Assembly (NCBI RefSeq): GCF_023101345.1
Contig: NZ_CP095848.1
Location: 1,115,501 to 1,179,500, forward strand
DNA length: 64,000 nucleotides
Direction of reading: 5' to 3'
Source of the DNA: Hymenobacter sublimis
Lineage (GTDB): Bacteria > Bacteroidota > Bacteroidia > Cytophagales > Hymenobacteraceae
Shown here in pieces: positions 8,355 through 16,668 of this stretch. Each line of letters begins with the position of its first letter. Positions within the stretch are counted from its first letter, which is position 1. The notes below the pieces were generated by a model. The model searched no databases and was not told where the DNA came from. It was given only the letters and a program-made list of their open reading frames with translations. The translations under genes and the position numbers were made by a program.

Positions 8355-8693
8355 CTAAAATGGACGGTAAGAAGTCTTATCTGCCACTACCCGTGACGGA
8401 GAAACTGGCTGCCGGTGTGGGCCAAGGCGCCGGACGCCGCCACAGGTGGCGGCGAGAAGGTTGGCGTCCGTGGGAGGTATGCATTGGCTGCGGGGCAGTA
8501 GGGGACGAACGCAACGGACATAAAAAAACCGTTTCGGAATCCGAAACGGTGGCGGGGCAATACCCAAAAAAACAACGGAAATACCAGCGGCAAAATCGGG
8601 AGAATCGATAATGGCGAAGACCTTCCGGTCCACTCGCGGTTCCCTGCTGAGCAGGGTTCTACGCTTCGTCAACAAGTTTTTCAGTTGAAGCAT
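8355..8693 (-). other. Candidate pyrL-type leader frame of pyrB
   Basis: A minus-strand frame of 112 codons starts at the ATG at 8691-8693, within a few bases of the predicted transcription start. It runs through a U7 tract (8566-8572), then through a terminator hairpin (8522-8550), and ends 31 bp before pyrB. The order of leader start, U-rich pause site, terminator inside the frame and pyrB matches enterobacterial pyrBI attenuation. There, low UTP slows polymerase so that the ribosome catches up and blocks terminator formation. The encoded peptide (MLQLKNLLTKRRTLLSREP and onward) matches nothing I know and need not function as a protein. The upstream part also folds into three small hairpins. 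Confidence 0.5.
8522..8550 (-). terminator. pyrB leader attenuator terminator
   Basis: On the minus strand a 10-bp stem (ACCGTTTCGG with its complement, loop of 3) is followed by seven T, a canonical intrinsic terminator. It lies about 200 bp upstream of pyrB in the same direction, with no complete upstream gene to terminate, so an attenuator role is likely. Confidence 0.8.
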
Positions 8694-8697
8694 GATG

Positions 8698-8705
8698 CAA
8701 AACTA
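8698..8705 (-). promoter_or_regulatory. -7 element for the pyrB leader (TAGTTTTG)
   Basis: TAGTTTTG on the minus strand fits the Bacteroidota consensus TAnnTTTG. A weak -33 match (TTA, in GTGTTACC) lies 18 bases upstream. The predicted start is near 8690-8692, almost at the leader ATG. Confidence 0.5.
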
Positions 8706-8886
8706 CGGCATTATTGCGCCTGGTAACACGTCGTCTATGCTGTTTTTTTTCGCAGTGCTTTTCTCAGATTTCATTTTATAGCCGGCGGGCTAAACGGCGC
8801 AGCTTTTGTCGGCTTTCCGCCATCAAAAAATCATGGCTTGCATGACCCACTGCTTTGCAAACACATGCCATCCTGATTTCAACCCC

Positions 8887-9111
8887 TTATTCTGCTTGTC
8901 TCAGCTGGCAAGTCACCACCTCCCCCCCGGTAGCAAGCAGCTCATAAACCACTTGGTAGTTCATAGGCTGCCTCATTTTAGGCCGGTACAATGGGTAGTA
9001 AGGTGGTTTGGTTAGATTGGACAAGTCGGGGCGGTATCGGTCCTTAGTCACCATCAATAAGTACTTGCCTTTCCCGAGGTGCTGATTACACTCCGGCAGT
9101 TGCCAACGCAT
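8887..9111 (-). CDS. Small unknown ORF (74 aa), doubtful
   Basis: A 74-codon frame (MRWQLPECNQHLGKGKYLL and onward) lies downstream of the rep-like pseudogene and is in frame with the first part of it. The composition, with several Tyr, Pro and Lys, is not clearly a shadow of another gene. There is no motif and no ribosome-binding signal. It may be debris of the same mobile module. Confidence 0.2.
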   Translation of the reverse strand: MRWQLPECNQHLGKGKYLLMVTKDRYRPDLSNLTKPPYYPLYRPKMRQPMNYQVVYELLATGGEVVTCQLRQAE

Positions 9112-9199
9112 ACCTCCAACAACTGCTACAAAGTGTGCGGGGTACCTCTTCACGACCCTGGCCGGGCGGGACCTGTACCGACGGATCAGCAGACGAAAT

Positions 9200-9347
9200 G
9201 TTCGGCAGGGTAGGGGTGAGCTGACGACGTGCTTCTTGACTTTATAGAGGTCGAGGACTTCGGCTAATATAAGCTTGGCCGTAAGCGCAAGGCCTTCCAG
9301 TGCCAGTATTTCAGCAGGCATAATGAGGGTCCGGGACTTAGCCGCCA
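9200..9347 (-). pseudogene. Decayed second copy of the rep-like HTH gene
   Basis: Reading the minus strand from about 9347, the translation LALEGLALTAKLILAEVLDL, then YKVKKHV, closely matches residues 24-50 of the 335-residue protein at 2125-3132. It then jumps, with a frame change, directly to RQLTPTLPN, which corresponds to a segment about 40 residues further on in the intact copy. The recognition-helix part of the winged helix is therefore deleted and the frame is broken. Upstream bases (AAGTCCCGGACCCTCATT) also align with the intact gene. It is a relic of an earlier copy of the same mobile module. Confidence 0.8.
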
Positions 9348-9450
9348 GCGGTGCTACCCGGATGCATTAGGGAAAGAAGGAAAGCTTAACCTCATCTATA
9401 ACGGTCTGACAGCAAGACTCGTAGCACCTGGTAGGCTAATCCTGTATCCG

Positions 9451-10752
9451 ATGAAAAACATTACCAAGCTATTACTGCTGACTGCCCTGAGTCTGGGCGC
9501 TTGCGACAACGAAAACAACGCGGAGGAGGAACCGCAGAACGAGGATATCCAGACCGAGACGCTGACGCCCAGCCCTACCCGGATCCGCCTCGCCGATGTG
9601 CCCGCTCCCTTTGCCAGTCAGTCGGTGACCAACTACCCCCAAGTGCTGGCTCAGCGTCCTGACGATGCCCGCCTGCGGGCTCCCCAGGGCTACTCCGTCA
9701 ACACCTTCGCCGACGATCTGCCCCAGGGGCGGTGGCTGGCCGTAGCGCCGAATGGCGACGTGTTCGTGGCCCAGATGATGCTCAACCAAATCACGGTGCT
9801 GCGCGACACCAATGGCGACGGACGGGCCGACGAGCGTAGTGTGTGGGCTACCGGGGGAGTGCTGAACCGGCCGATGGGCATGGCCTTCAACGGTAACTAT
9901 TTTTACGTGGCCTGTTCCGGTGCCATTCTGCGTTATGACTACAGCAGCGGCCAGCGGCAAGCCGGCGGCCAGCCAACCCAACTCGTGGAATTGCCCGGTG
10001 GGGGCCAGCACCCGGCCCGTTCCCTGCTCCTGTACAACAACAAGCTTTACGTGGGTATTGGCTCCTCCCAGAACGCGGCCGTCGAGCAGGACCCGCGCCG
10101 CACGACCATTCAGGAGTACAACCTCGACGGCACGGGCGGCACTACTTACGCCTCTGGGCTGCGCAACCCCCAGGGCATGGCCGTGAACCCCGCCCGTAGC
10201 GGAGAAATTTGGTCGGTAGTGAATGAACGGGACGGCTTGGGCGATGACCTGGTACCCGACTATGCCACGGTGGTTCCTCGCGGGGCCTTCTTCGGGTATC
10301 CCTGGGCCTACCTCTCGCCCGAAAAGCGTGATCCGCGCGTGACGGACCCCGCCCCGCCTCAGGTTGCCACTACCCGCACGCCCGAGGTGTTGCTGCGCGC
10401 CCACGCGGCGGCGCTGGGCCTAACCTTCTACACCGGATCGGTGTTTCCCGAGGACGCACGCGGCGACTTGTTCCTGGCCATGCGCGGCTCTTGGAACCGC
10501 TCCGTAGGCTCAGGCTACAAGGTGGTGCGCGTGCGCATGAACGCCGCGGGAGTGCCAGAAACGGCCGGCCCGGATGGGCGCGGGGCTGCATACGAAGACT
10601 TCGTGACCGGCTGGCAGCTTAATGAGGGGCAAGCCGCTCCCCCGCAGGTATGGGGGCGCCCAGTGGGCCTGATTACGGGCCCGGACGGTTCGCTGCTCAT
10701 TGCCGAGGATGGGGCCGGTGTTGTTTGGCGCGTGAGCTACCGCGGCAACTGA
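9451..10752 (+). CDS. PQQ-dependent sugar dehydrogenase-like lipoprotein
   Basis: This 433-residue protein has a lipoprotein signal peptide (lipobox LSLGAC, C18), an acidic spacer and a beta-propeller of the glucose/sorbosone dehydrogenase family. Typical blade motifs are visible: GRWLAVAPNGDVFVAQ, TNGDGRADE, RPMGMAF, SGLRNPQGMAVNP, NERDGLGDDLVPDY, FFGYPWAY and GLITGPDGSLLIAEDG. Such proteins oxidise sugars or sugar-like compounds at the cell envelope with PQQ or remain uncharacterised, and the substrate cannot be read here. The gene is monocistronic: a strong bidirectional terminator follows at 10809. Confidence 0.85.
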   Translation: MKNITKLLLLTALSLGACDNENNAEEEPQNEDIQTETLTPSPTRIRLADVPAPFASQSVTNYPQVLAQRPDDARLRAPQGYSVNTFADDLPQGRWLAVAPNGDVFVAQMMLNQITVLRDTNGDGRADERSVWATGGVLNRPMGMAFNGNYFYVACSGAILRYDYSSGQRQAGGQPTQLVELPGGGQHPARSLLLYNNKLYVGIGSSQNAAVEQDPRRTTIQEYNLDGTGGTTYASGLRNPQGMAVNPARSGEIWSVVNERDGLGDDLVPDYATVVPRGAFFGYPWAYLSPEKRDPRVTDPAPPQVATTRTPEVLLRAHAAALGLTFYTGSVFPEDARGDLFLAMRGSWNRSVGSGYKVVRVRMNAAGVPETAGPDGRGAAYEDFVTGWQLNEGQAAPPQVWGRPVGLITGPDGSLLIAEDGAGVVWRVSYRGN

Positions 10753-10808
10753 GTTCAGCTAAGGGGTAGTACTCGCAGAAGCCCCGTCATGGTAACTTGT
10801 CTTTACCC

Positions 10809-10864
10809 AACACTCGAAGCAAAAAGCGCCAGCCTACCAGCTGGCGCTTTTTGCTTCGAGTGTT
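10809..10864. terminator. Bidirectional terminator, 25-bp perfect stem
   Basis: A perfect 25-bp inverted repeat (core AAAAAGCGCCAGC / GCTGGCGCTTTTT) has a 6-base loop and a T run within the descending arm on each strand. It separates the dehydrogenase gene from the S41-type gene. Confidence 0.9.
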
Positions 10865-10967
10865 GCTAACAGTACCACCCTAAACTGTAGTGGCTCAGGA
10901 AGGTGTACCTTTCAGAGCTGGCTATTGCATATCGACCTTGCTTCATTATTCCGCATTCCGCTTACAC

Positions 10968-11930
10968 ATGACGCTTAGGCTCTGGCTTTTATTCTCTCTC
11001 ATTACTTCTTGTCGGGCAGAAGGTAAACCGCCCTCCCCAGTGGTGCGGAAATATTTGGCAGAAGTCGTTGATATCATGCAAGCCAACTCTATTAACCGGA
11101 AGACTATTAACTGGGTAGAATTCAGGCAAAACCTACTAGCGCAGGCAAGCGACGCTCAAACGATTGAGCAGGCGTATCCAGCAGTTGTATCCGCCATCGT
11201 TGCCCTGGGCGATAAGCACAGCGCTTTCGTGCCCGCCAGCCCGGTAAAGGGCCCCCAAGCCCCCGCTGACAAGCAACCTCCGGTATATCCTGACGAGCCG
11301 GTGCCCGGAGACATCGGCTACATCCGCATTCCTTGGGTAGTTGGCAATCAGCAAAAAATGGACGCGTATATAGCCCATGTACAAGCCCAAATTAAGGAGC
11401 GGGATAAGGTAGAATTAAAAGGATGGCTCGTGGACCTAAGAGGCAATATGGGAGGTAATATGTGGCCGATGCTCGTAGGAGCAGGACCGATTTTGGGAGA
11501 AGACACGCTGGGCTATTTTTTTACCTCGAATGATATTAAAACGGCTTGGCGATACGAAAAAGGCAAGGCATTGCTGGACGGTGACGCACAGGCAGAAGCA
11601 GCCAATTATTACACATTAAAGTCCGCCAATCCGGTCGTGGCCGTGCTGACAGATACCTTAACGGCTAGCTCGGGCGAGGCCGTGGTAGTCGCCTTCAAGG
11701 CTCGGAAGCACACCAGAAGCTTTGGAGCGGGCACGTGCGGAGTGTCTACCAGCAGAAGCCGCTTTTATTTGTCCGATGGGTCCGTTCTCTTGCTGACAAC
11801 CGCTGTATTCGCCGACCGCCGCCTGGTACCCTATGGCCACTCGATAGCACCCGACGAGCTGTGCAAGTCCACCGAAGTTGTAACGCGTGCTATTCGCTGG
11901 ATTAGAGAAGAATACAAGGCAAAGAAATAA
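10968..11930 (+). CDS. S41-family peptidase-like lipoprotein
   Basis: From the ATG at 10968 the product has 320 residues with a short lipoprotein signal (LLFSLITSC, C15), so the upstream 26 codons of the open frame are discarded. The body resembles C-terminal-processing (S41) peptidases: a PDZ-less N-terminal helical part, GDIGYIRIPWV, GWLVDLRGNMGGNMWPM (the DLRxNxGG strand), and TASSGEAVVVAF, whose serines (S234/S235) sit at the nucleophile position. The GKG lysine motif of Prc-type enzymes is replaced by GAGTCGVST, so the catalytic base is uncertain. It probably acts in the periplasm or on the outer membrane, with an unknown substrate. Confidence 0.75.
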   Translation: MTLRLWLLFSLITSCRAEGKPPSPVVRKYLAEVVDIMQANSINRKTINWVEFRQNLLAQASDAQTIEQAYPAVVSAIVALGDKHSAFVPASPVKGPQAPADKQPPVYPDEPVPGDIGYIRIPWVVGNQQKMDAYIAHVQAQIKERDKVELKGWLVDLRGNMGGNMWPMLVGAGPILGEDTLGYFFTSNDIKTAWRYEKGKALLDGDAQAEAANYYTLKSANPVVAVLTDTLTASSGEAVVVAFKARKHTRSFGAGTCGVSTSRSRFYLSDGSVLLLTTAVFADRRLVPYGHSIAPDELCKSTEVVTRAIRWIREEYKAKK

Positions 11931-12070
11931 GTACCCAGCCGGCTAGCAGGGTACGCACGCGCCGACAACGACGCACATCACCGAGCTGTACCCGGCCAAA
12001 ATGAGTAGCGGCTCATTGATGGCATCGCAAAACTGCTCGGAAAGACTCATGCCGACGAAAACACACAAGT

Positions 12071-12101
12071 AAAAAAGGCCAGCCGGTAGGCTGGCTTTTT
12101 T
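12071..12101. terminator. Bidirectional terminator
   Basis: AAAAAAGGCCAGCC pairs with its complement around a 4-base loop. T runs are present on both strands. It lies 140 bp after the S41-type gene. Confidence 0.85.
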
Positions 12102-12375
12102 GCAATAAGATTTGGGTAAAGACAAGCCCAATGGTTGGGGCTTCTTGCTTCGTATCGGGTAAGCATATCATTTGCTAAGATTGGCAGCTCCATACCCGCG
12201 CTCAGCAACTGACTCAGCAACCGAATCAAGCGGCTCGTAGCCTTCCCCGTCCCTTTCGCTTCCTCCCGCGCTGATATCGTGCCCATGATAAACTGCCCCG
12301 GCCGCGCCCTCATAAGCATGGAGGTAGCTTGAAAGCTGGGTGCCGGCTAGGGCAGGAGCAGCCCGCCATCCGAGT

Positions 12376-12415
<40 letters not shown>

Positions 12416-12419
12416 CCAA

Positions 12420-15170
12420 TCAACCGGGAAAGTAGACGCGGAACACGGAACCGCGGCCCAGCTCACTCTGCACCTCAATGCGGCCCCCGGCATTCTCTAC
12501 CATGCGCTTGACCATGTACAGCCCAATGCCCGAGCCCTCCACGTGGGTGTGCAGGCGCTGAAACATGGCAAACAGCTTGTCCTGCCCTTGCTGCAGGTTC
12601 AGGCCCAGGCCGTTGTCTTGCACTTCCAGCACCTGGTAACCCTCCTGGGGCTGGCAGCGGATCTGTACGTGGGGCGCACGGTCGGGGTGGCAGTACTTGA
12701 GGGCGTTACTGAGCAGGTTGTATACCACGGAGCGCAGGTTCTTCTCGGCAAAAGTCACCGTCAGGTCGGCTGGGATGGTCACCGTGAGCCGGGCCTGGCT
12801 TTCGTGCAGCAGGGGCAGCAGGTCGAGCCGGACGGCTTCCACCAGCTCCGCCAGCAATACCGGCTGATGAGCCGGGCTGTGCTCTTTCTGCAGGCGGGAA
12901 ATGTCGGTGAGGTGAGCAATGGTGCGCTTAAACCGCTCGATGGCTCCGTGCATGAGGGTCAGAATCTCGGGCACGGCGCCGACGCGGCCAGCCGCGGGCA
13001 AGTCGTGTTGCAGGGCTTGCAGCAGGCCCTCTACGTTGGCTATGGGTGCCCGCAGGTCGTGCGAGGCTGTGTAGATGAAATTGTCCAGGTCGGCGTTGGT
13101 GCGTTGCAGTTGGCGCTGCAGCTCCACTTGCTCGTTAATTTCGAGGGTGATGCCGTTATGGCCGGCCACCGTGCCGTCGGGATTAAGGTAGGGCTGGGTG
13201 CGGGTGATGGACCAGCGGTACTGCCCGTCGCGGCGGCGGATGCGGTAGGGGACACTTTCCCAGGGTTGGCCGGCGCCCAAGGCGGCACCATACGGGGCTT
13301 GCAACGTCGCCAGATCTTCGGGGTGCTTAATGCCCCAGGCCTCATCGAGCGAAGCCAGCGCCGCGCGGTCAAGCCCGCTCCACTCAAACAAGGCATCGTT
13401 GACGTAGGTGAGGCGGCCGGTGGGGTCAGTGCGGAAGAGGAAGGCCGGGGCGTGGGCCGTGAGCTGACGCAGTTCGGCGGCGGCCTCCTCGGAGCGGCGG
13501 CGAGCCAGCACCAAGTCCGTGACGTTGGCAGCCGTATTCAGGACGCCGTACACCTGACCTTGGGTGTTTCGTAGCGGGGTAAAGCTGTAATTGTAGTAGA
13601 CCGTCTGCGGCACGCCGTTGATGACCACCTCCAGTTGTTGGTTGCGCAGGTGCAGGGGCTGGCCGGTGGTTAGCACGTGCTGTAATTGCTCGAACACGGC
13701 CTGATTCTCGAACTCGGGCAACACCTCCGCAAAGCGCTTCCCAAGCACGTCCGGCCCTTTGCCCCAACCCTCCAGGATGGCGTGATTCGCCAGCTGAATG
13801 TGGAACTCCGGACCCACGTACACACCAATGGGAAACGGGGCGCCTTCCACCAAGGCGCGCACTTGCTGCTCACTTTCCTCGACCTGTCGGCGGGCTTCTA
13901 CCTGGGTCGTGACGTCGGTGGCAATATTGAGCACGCCCAGCAGCTCGCCGGCCGGGCCGTACAGAGGCTGGTACACGAAGTTGAAATAGTGCGTTTCAAG
14001 CTCCCCGTTGTCCTGGCGCAGCGTAGCCGGCAATTCCGTACCCGTAAAGGGTATACGGGTGCGGCCCACTTCCCGAAGCAAGTCCTCGAAGCCCTGGCCG
14101 CGTAGCTCCGGTACGCCTTCCAGCAGGGGCTTCCCCAGTACCTGGGCCGGCTCGTAGCCCCACATGGCACAGAGCCAAATATTGGCCTGAGCGACTACCA
14201 AGTCTTCTCCTTGAAATACCCCAATAGCTACCGGAGCCTGCGTTAGCACCGATTGCAGCAACTGACGTTGCGCCTCCGTCTCGGCGCGAGCTGCCTGTAC
14301 TTCGCCGGTGCGCTCCTGCACGCGGGCTTCCAGCCCTTGGTTGAGCTGCTCCACCTGCCGGCGGGCCTGCACCTGCTCGGTCACGTCGTAGGAAAAATCC
14401 AGCAGCCCATCCACGCGGCCTTGGGTGTCGCGTAGGGGATGAAAAAACAGATTTAGAAACAGCTGCTGGGGCTGGCCGCTCCCGTTAAAGTCTAGCCACA
14501 CCTCCAACTCCTGCTGGTAGCTGGCCTCGCCGGTCTGGTACACGCGGTCCATCACGGCCAGCACGCCTTGAGCCTCCGCCTCCGGCAGCACCTCGCGCAG
14601 GGAGCGGCCGGGCAGGGCCTGGGTAGGAAAGTAGCGCTGGTACGACGTATTGACGAAGTTGTAGACGTGGTTGGGGCCGTGGTAGGTGGCCACCTGCGCG
14701 GGCAGCGCCATCAGCACCTCGTAAAAGCGCTGGCGCTGGGTTTCGGCCTCGGCGCGGGCGGCCTGCTCGCGGGCCCGGCTGTCGCGTAGGGACTGCTCGA
14801 CGGCCGAGCGGGGTAGGTCGGCCAGGTCGGTGAAGTTGACCACCAGCAGCTCGCCGCTGCGCTGGGCCACCAGCCGGAAGTACGTATCGAGGCCGTCGCC
14901 CTGGTAGGGCACGTCGTACGTTGTGGCGTGGCCCGTCAGGTAGGCCGTGCGGTACTGGGCAAAAATACCCGTGGGCCCGCTGTGCGGATACTGCTGGCGA
15001 AACGTGCGGGCGGGCTGCGCGGGCAAGTGCAGTAGGCGCTGAGCCGCTGGGTTCAGGCGCACGAACCGGAAATCGACTAGCTCGTCGCGCGCATCGAAGA
15101 TCGGGGCGTAGAGCACGGCCCCGGTGGGAACCAGGTCGAAGAAGACATCAAGCGGATTATCAGTCGCCAC
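12420..15170 (-). CDS. Five-PAS histidine kinase (cytoplasmic)
   Basis: This 916-residue protein has no membrane segment. There are five PAS-type sensor domains at about 9-117, 145-265, 300-425, 434-555 and 565-685, with short coiled coils between the second and third (EQLNQGLEARVQERTGEVQ). The kinase core follows: H-box TASHDLRAPI with H704, N-box NLLSNALKY, G1 DNGLGL and G2 GSGIGLYMVKRM. It has no receiver domain, so it must phosphorylate a separate regulator. The best candidate nearby is the receiver at 16235. It is paralogous to the kinase at 16669. Redox, light or small-molecule sensing through PAS is possible, but the ligand is unknown. Confidence 0.92.
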   Translation of the reverse strand: MATDNPLDVFFDLVPTGAVLYAPIFDARDELVDFRFVRLNPAAQRLLHLPAQPARTFRQQYPHSGPTGIFAQYRTAYLTGHATTYDVPYQGDGLDTYFRLVAQRSGELLVVNFTDLADLPRSAVEQSLRDSRAREQAARAEAETQRQRFYEVLMALPAQVATYHGPNHVYNFVNTSYQRYFPTQALPGRSLREVLPEAEAQGVLAVMDRVYQTGEASYQQELEVWLDFNGSGQPQQLFLNLFFHPLRDTQGRVDGLLDFSYDVTEQVQARRQVEQLNQGLEARVQERTGEVQAARAETEAQRQLLQSVLTQAPVAIGVFQGEDLVVAQANIWLCAMWGYEPAQVLGKPLLEGVPELRGQGFEDLLREVGRTRIPFTGTELPATLRQDNGELETHYFNFVYQPLYGPAGELLGVLNIATDVTTQVEARRQVEESEQQVRALVEGAPFPIGVYVGPEFHIQLANHAILEGWGKGPDVLGKRFAEVLPEFENQAVFEQLQHVLTTGQPLHLRNQQLEVVINGVPQTVYYNYSFTPLRNTQGQVYGVLNTAANVTDLVLARRRSEEAAAELRQLTAHAPAFLFRTDPTGRLTYVNDALFEWSGLDRAALASLDEAWGIKHPEDLATLQAPYGAALGAGQPWESVPYRIRRRDGQYRWSITRTQPYLNPDGTVAGHNGITLEINEQVELQRQLQRTNADLDNFIYTASHDLRAPIANVEGLLQALQHDLPAAGRVGAVPEILTLMHGAIERFKRTIAHLTDISRLQKEHSPAHQPVLLAELVEAVRLDLLPLLHESQARLTVTIPADLTVTFAEKNLRSVVYNLLSNALKYCHPDRAPHVQIRCQPQEGYQVLEVQDNGLGLNLQQGQDKLFAMFQRLHTHVEGSGIGLYMVKRMVENAGGRIEVQSELGRGSVFRVYFPG

Positions 15171-15291
15171 GACGGGAATAGGTGTAAAACGAGTATAAGC
15201 AGGCGGATAGCAAGCCGGCGAAGATACTATCCGCTAACGGCGCCAGTGGCACCGGGTTAGCTTATCCGTTATCTTCAAGCAGCTACTTCCG

Positions 15292-15765
15292 TTACGGGGC
15301 CGAATGCAAGGCTTGGTAAAACAGCGGAGCCGCCGCCTCAAGCAAGGGGACGTTGACAGCCCACTCTTGGCAGAGGTCCAAATCATAGTGGCACAACGAA
15401 CCGTAGAGGCGACCCTGCGCGTCGTACACCGGCACGCCGCAGTAGGATACGACCAGCGTGTTTACCTGTTCGGAGCGTGGGTCCAGGGCCGCATCCAGAA
15501 TGTGCACGGGAGCCTGCTGCCGCCCGACCAGCGAGCAGAAGGCCTCGGCCAAAGGCACATCGTCGCCCTGGTGGCGGTGCACATTATACCGGTCGTAGAG
15601 CAGGATATTGCGGGAGTACTCCCCCTCGAATCGAAATATGCCGGTATAGCGGTGCGGGGTGCGGTTGTTCAGAAACCCCAGGGCGGCGTGCACGCCCATC
15701 TCGTGCAGTACCTGGGTGAATCGTTCAAGGTCCGGTACAGAGGTGGCCGCAGAGTAGGAGGTCAT
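15292..15765 (-). CDS. GAF-domain sensor protein
   Basis: This 157-residue stand-alone GAF-type domain has FTQVLHEMGVHAALGFLN at the start, LAEAFCSLVG in the middle, and the closing SYCGVPVYDAQGRLYGSLCH strand typical of GAF folds. There is no output domain. It lies in the same direction as, and between, the two PAS kinases, so it may modulate them or act as a small-molecule or redox sensor. It is followed by about 120 bp before the first kinase. Confidence 0.8.
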   Translation of the reverse strand: MTSYSAATSVPDLERFTQVLHEMGVHAALGFLNNRTPHRYTGIFRFEGEYSRNILLYDRYNVHRHQGDDVPLAEAFCSLVGRQQAPVHILDAALDPRSEQVNTLVVSYCGVPVYDAQGRLYGSLCHYDLDLCQEWAVNVPLLEAAAPLFYQALHSAP

Positions 15766-16132
15766 GGCATAGGGAAATCGAATGGCGTTGGGCCAACCAC
15801 GGCTGTGCTGCTTCTGTTCCCGGTGGTAGCCTTATTTCCTAAAAATTTTGGGTTTTTAGGGGTAAGCCAGGAGGTGAGAAGCCGATAAAGCGCACAACTA
15901 AAGTAGGAACTGGAGGCGTGTGCGTGCCCGATTGGCAGCGGGTGAAGCCGCCATTCAAGCAGGAGTGAGCTTTGCTATGTGGAATGGTAAGAGACGAGCA
16001 GCGTCGTGCTACTACCCGCGGGCCAGCATTCTGCGCACTAAGTTTTCTGGGGTGCAATCAGGTGCTGATGTACCCGCCCAATAGGCTCATTTACCCCAAG
16101 GAATCACAGAAAATTTGTAACACCACTGCTTG
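15766..16132. other. Intergenic, no gene seen
   Basis: These 367 bp lie between the GAF gene start and the terminator of the receiver gene. I see no convincing reading frame. The GAF gene promoter is presumably here, but I see no clear TAnnTTTG element. Confidence 0.5.
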
Positions 16133-16180
16133 CCCAGGGGCTAGGGTAGAAGCGAGACCCGTCCTACCCCAGCCCCTGGG
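16133..16180 (-). terminator. Terminator hairpin after the receiver gene
   Basis: A 17-bp stem with one mismatch (CCCAGGGGCTAGGGTAG with its complement) and a 14-base loop lies 55 bp beyond the receiver stop codon. There is no clear U tract. Confidence 0.6.
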
Positions 16181-16234
16181 CTGCTGCACGAAACATTGTA
16201 ATTATGCAAGGTCCGTCAGCCGTACCACGGGCAG

Positions 16235-16642
16235 CTAGGTGAAGTGCTCCTGCAGAATCTGGTCCACCTTGTCCCGGGTTAGGGGCTTGGTCAGGTAGCC
16301 TGCAATGGGTAGGCTCTGCATGGTTGCTACGTCCGCCGGGTTCAGGGAGGTAGTAAGCATGATGATGACCACGGCCGGGTTGTCGGTGGGCGGGCGGCGG
16401 GCATAGGCCTGCAGAAACTCCATGCCGTTCATGCGCGGCATCTTCATATCCAGCAGAATCAGCGCCGGACAGGTAGGGGACGCTACCGGCGCGCAGTGCG
16501 TGTGCAGCAGGTCGAGGGCCTGCTGGCCGTTGGTAGCCACCAACACGGTATCGGTGACGGCCATGCGCCGCAGCAGGGTCTGGTTGAGGTAATTGGTCGT
16601 TTCGTCGTCGTCAACGAGCAACGTACAGGATATGGCTGTCAT
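16235..16642 (-). CDS. Single-domain response regulator (CheY-like)
   Basis: This is a 135-residue receiver domain with no output domain. Acidic pocket residues are in LLVDDDE (D11-D13), the phosphoacceptor is D65 (LILLDMKMPRMNG), the switch threonine is in IIMLTTS, and the lysine is K119 (YLTKPL). It starts 26 bp after the stop of the five-PAS kinase at 16669 on the same strand, so kinase and receiver are almost certainly one operon and one phosphotransfer pair. It belongs to the Rcp1-type group of stand-alone receivers that follow multi-PAS kinases in Bacteroidota and cyanobacteria. Confidence 0.93.
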   Translation of the reverse strand: MTAISCTLLVDDDETTNYLNQTLLRRMAVTDTVLVATNGQQALDLLHTHCAPVASPTCPALILLDMKMPRMNGMEFLQAYARRPPTDNPAVVIIMLTTSLNPADVATMQSLPIAGYLTKPLTRDKVDQILQEHFT

Positions 16643-16668
16643 GCAGAAGCGAAAGAGGGGTACACAGG

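Noticed and set aside
8600..8690. Possible SRP (4.5S) RNA because of a GGAA-capped hairpin
   Set aside because: The asymmetric loop and flanking conserved bases of the SRP apical domain are absent.
9472..10404. 310-codon frame antisense to the sugar-dehydrogenase-like gene
   Set aside because: It is a shadow frame with biased composition and no domain.
12047..12319. 90-codon minus-strand frame downstream of the PAS kinase
   Set aside because: It looks slightly protein-like, but it runs through the bidirectional terminator at 12071-12101 and has no recognised homologue.
12543..13574. 343-codon plus-strand frame inside the first PAS kinase
   Set aside because: It is a Gln/Val/Gly-rich shadow; the kinase on the other strand has every motif of its family.
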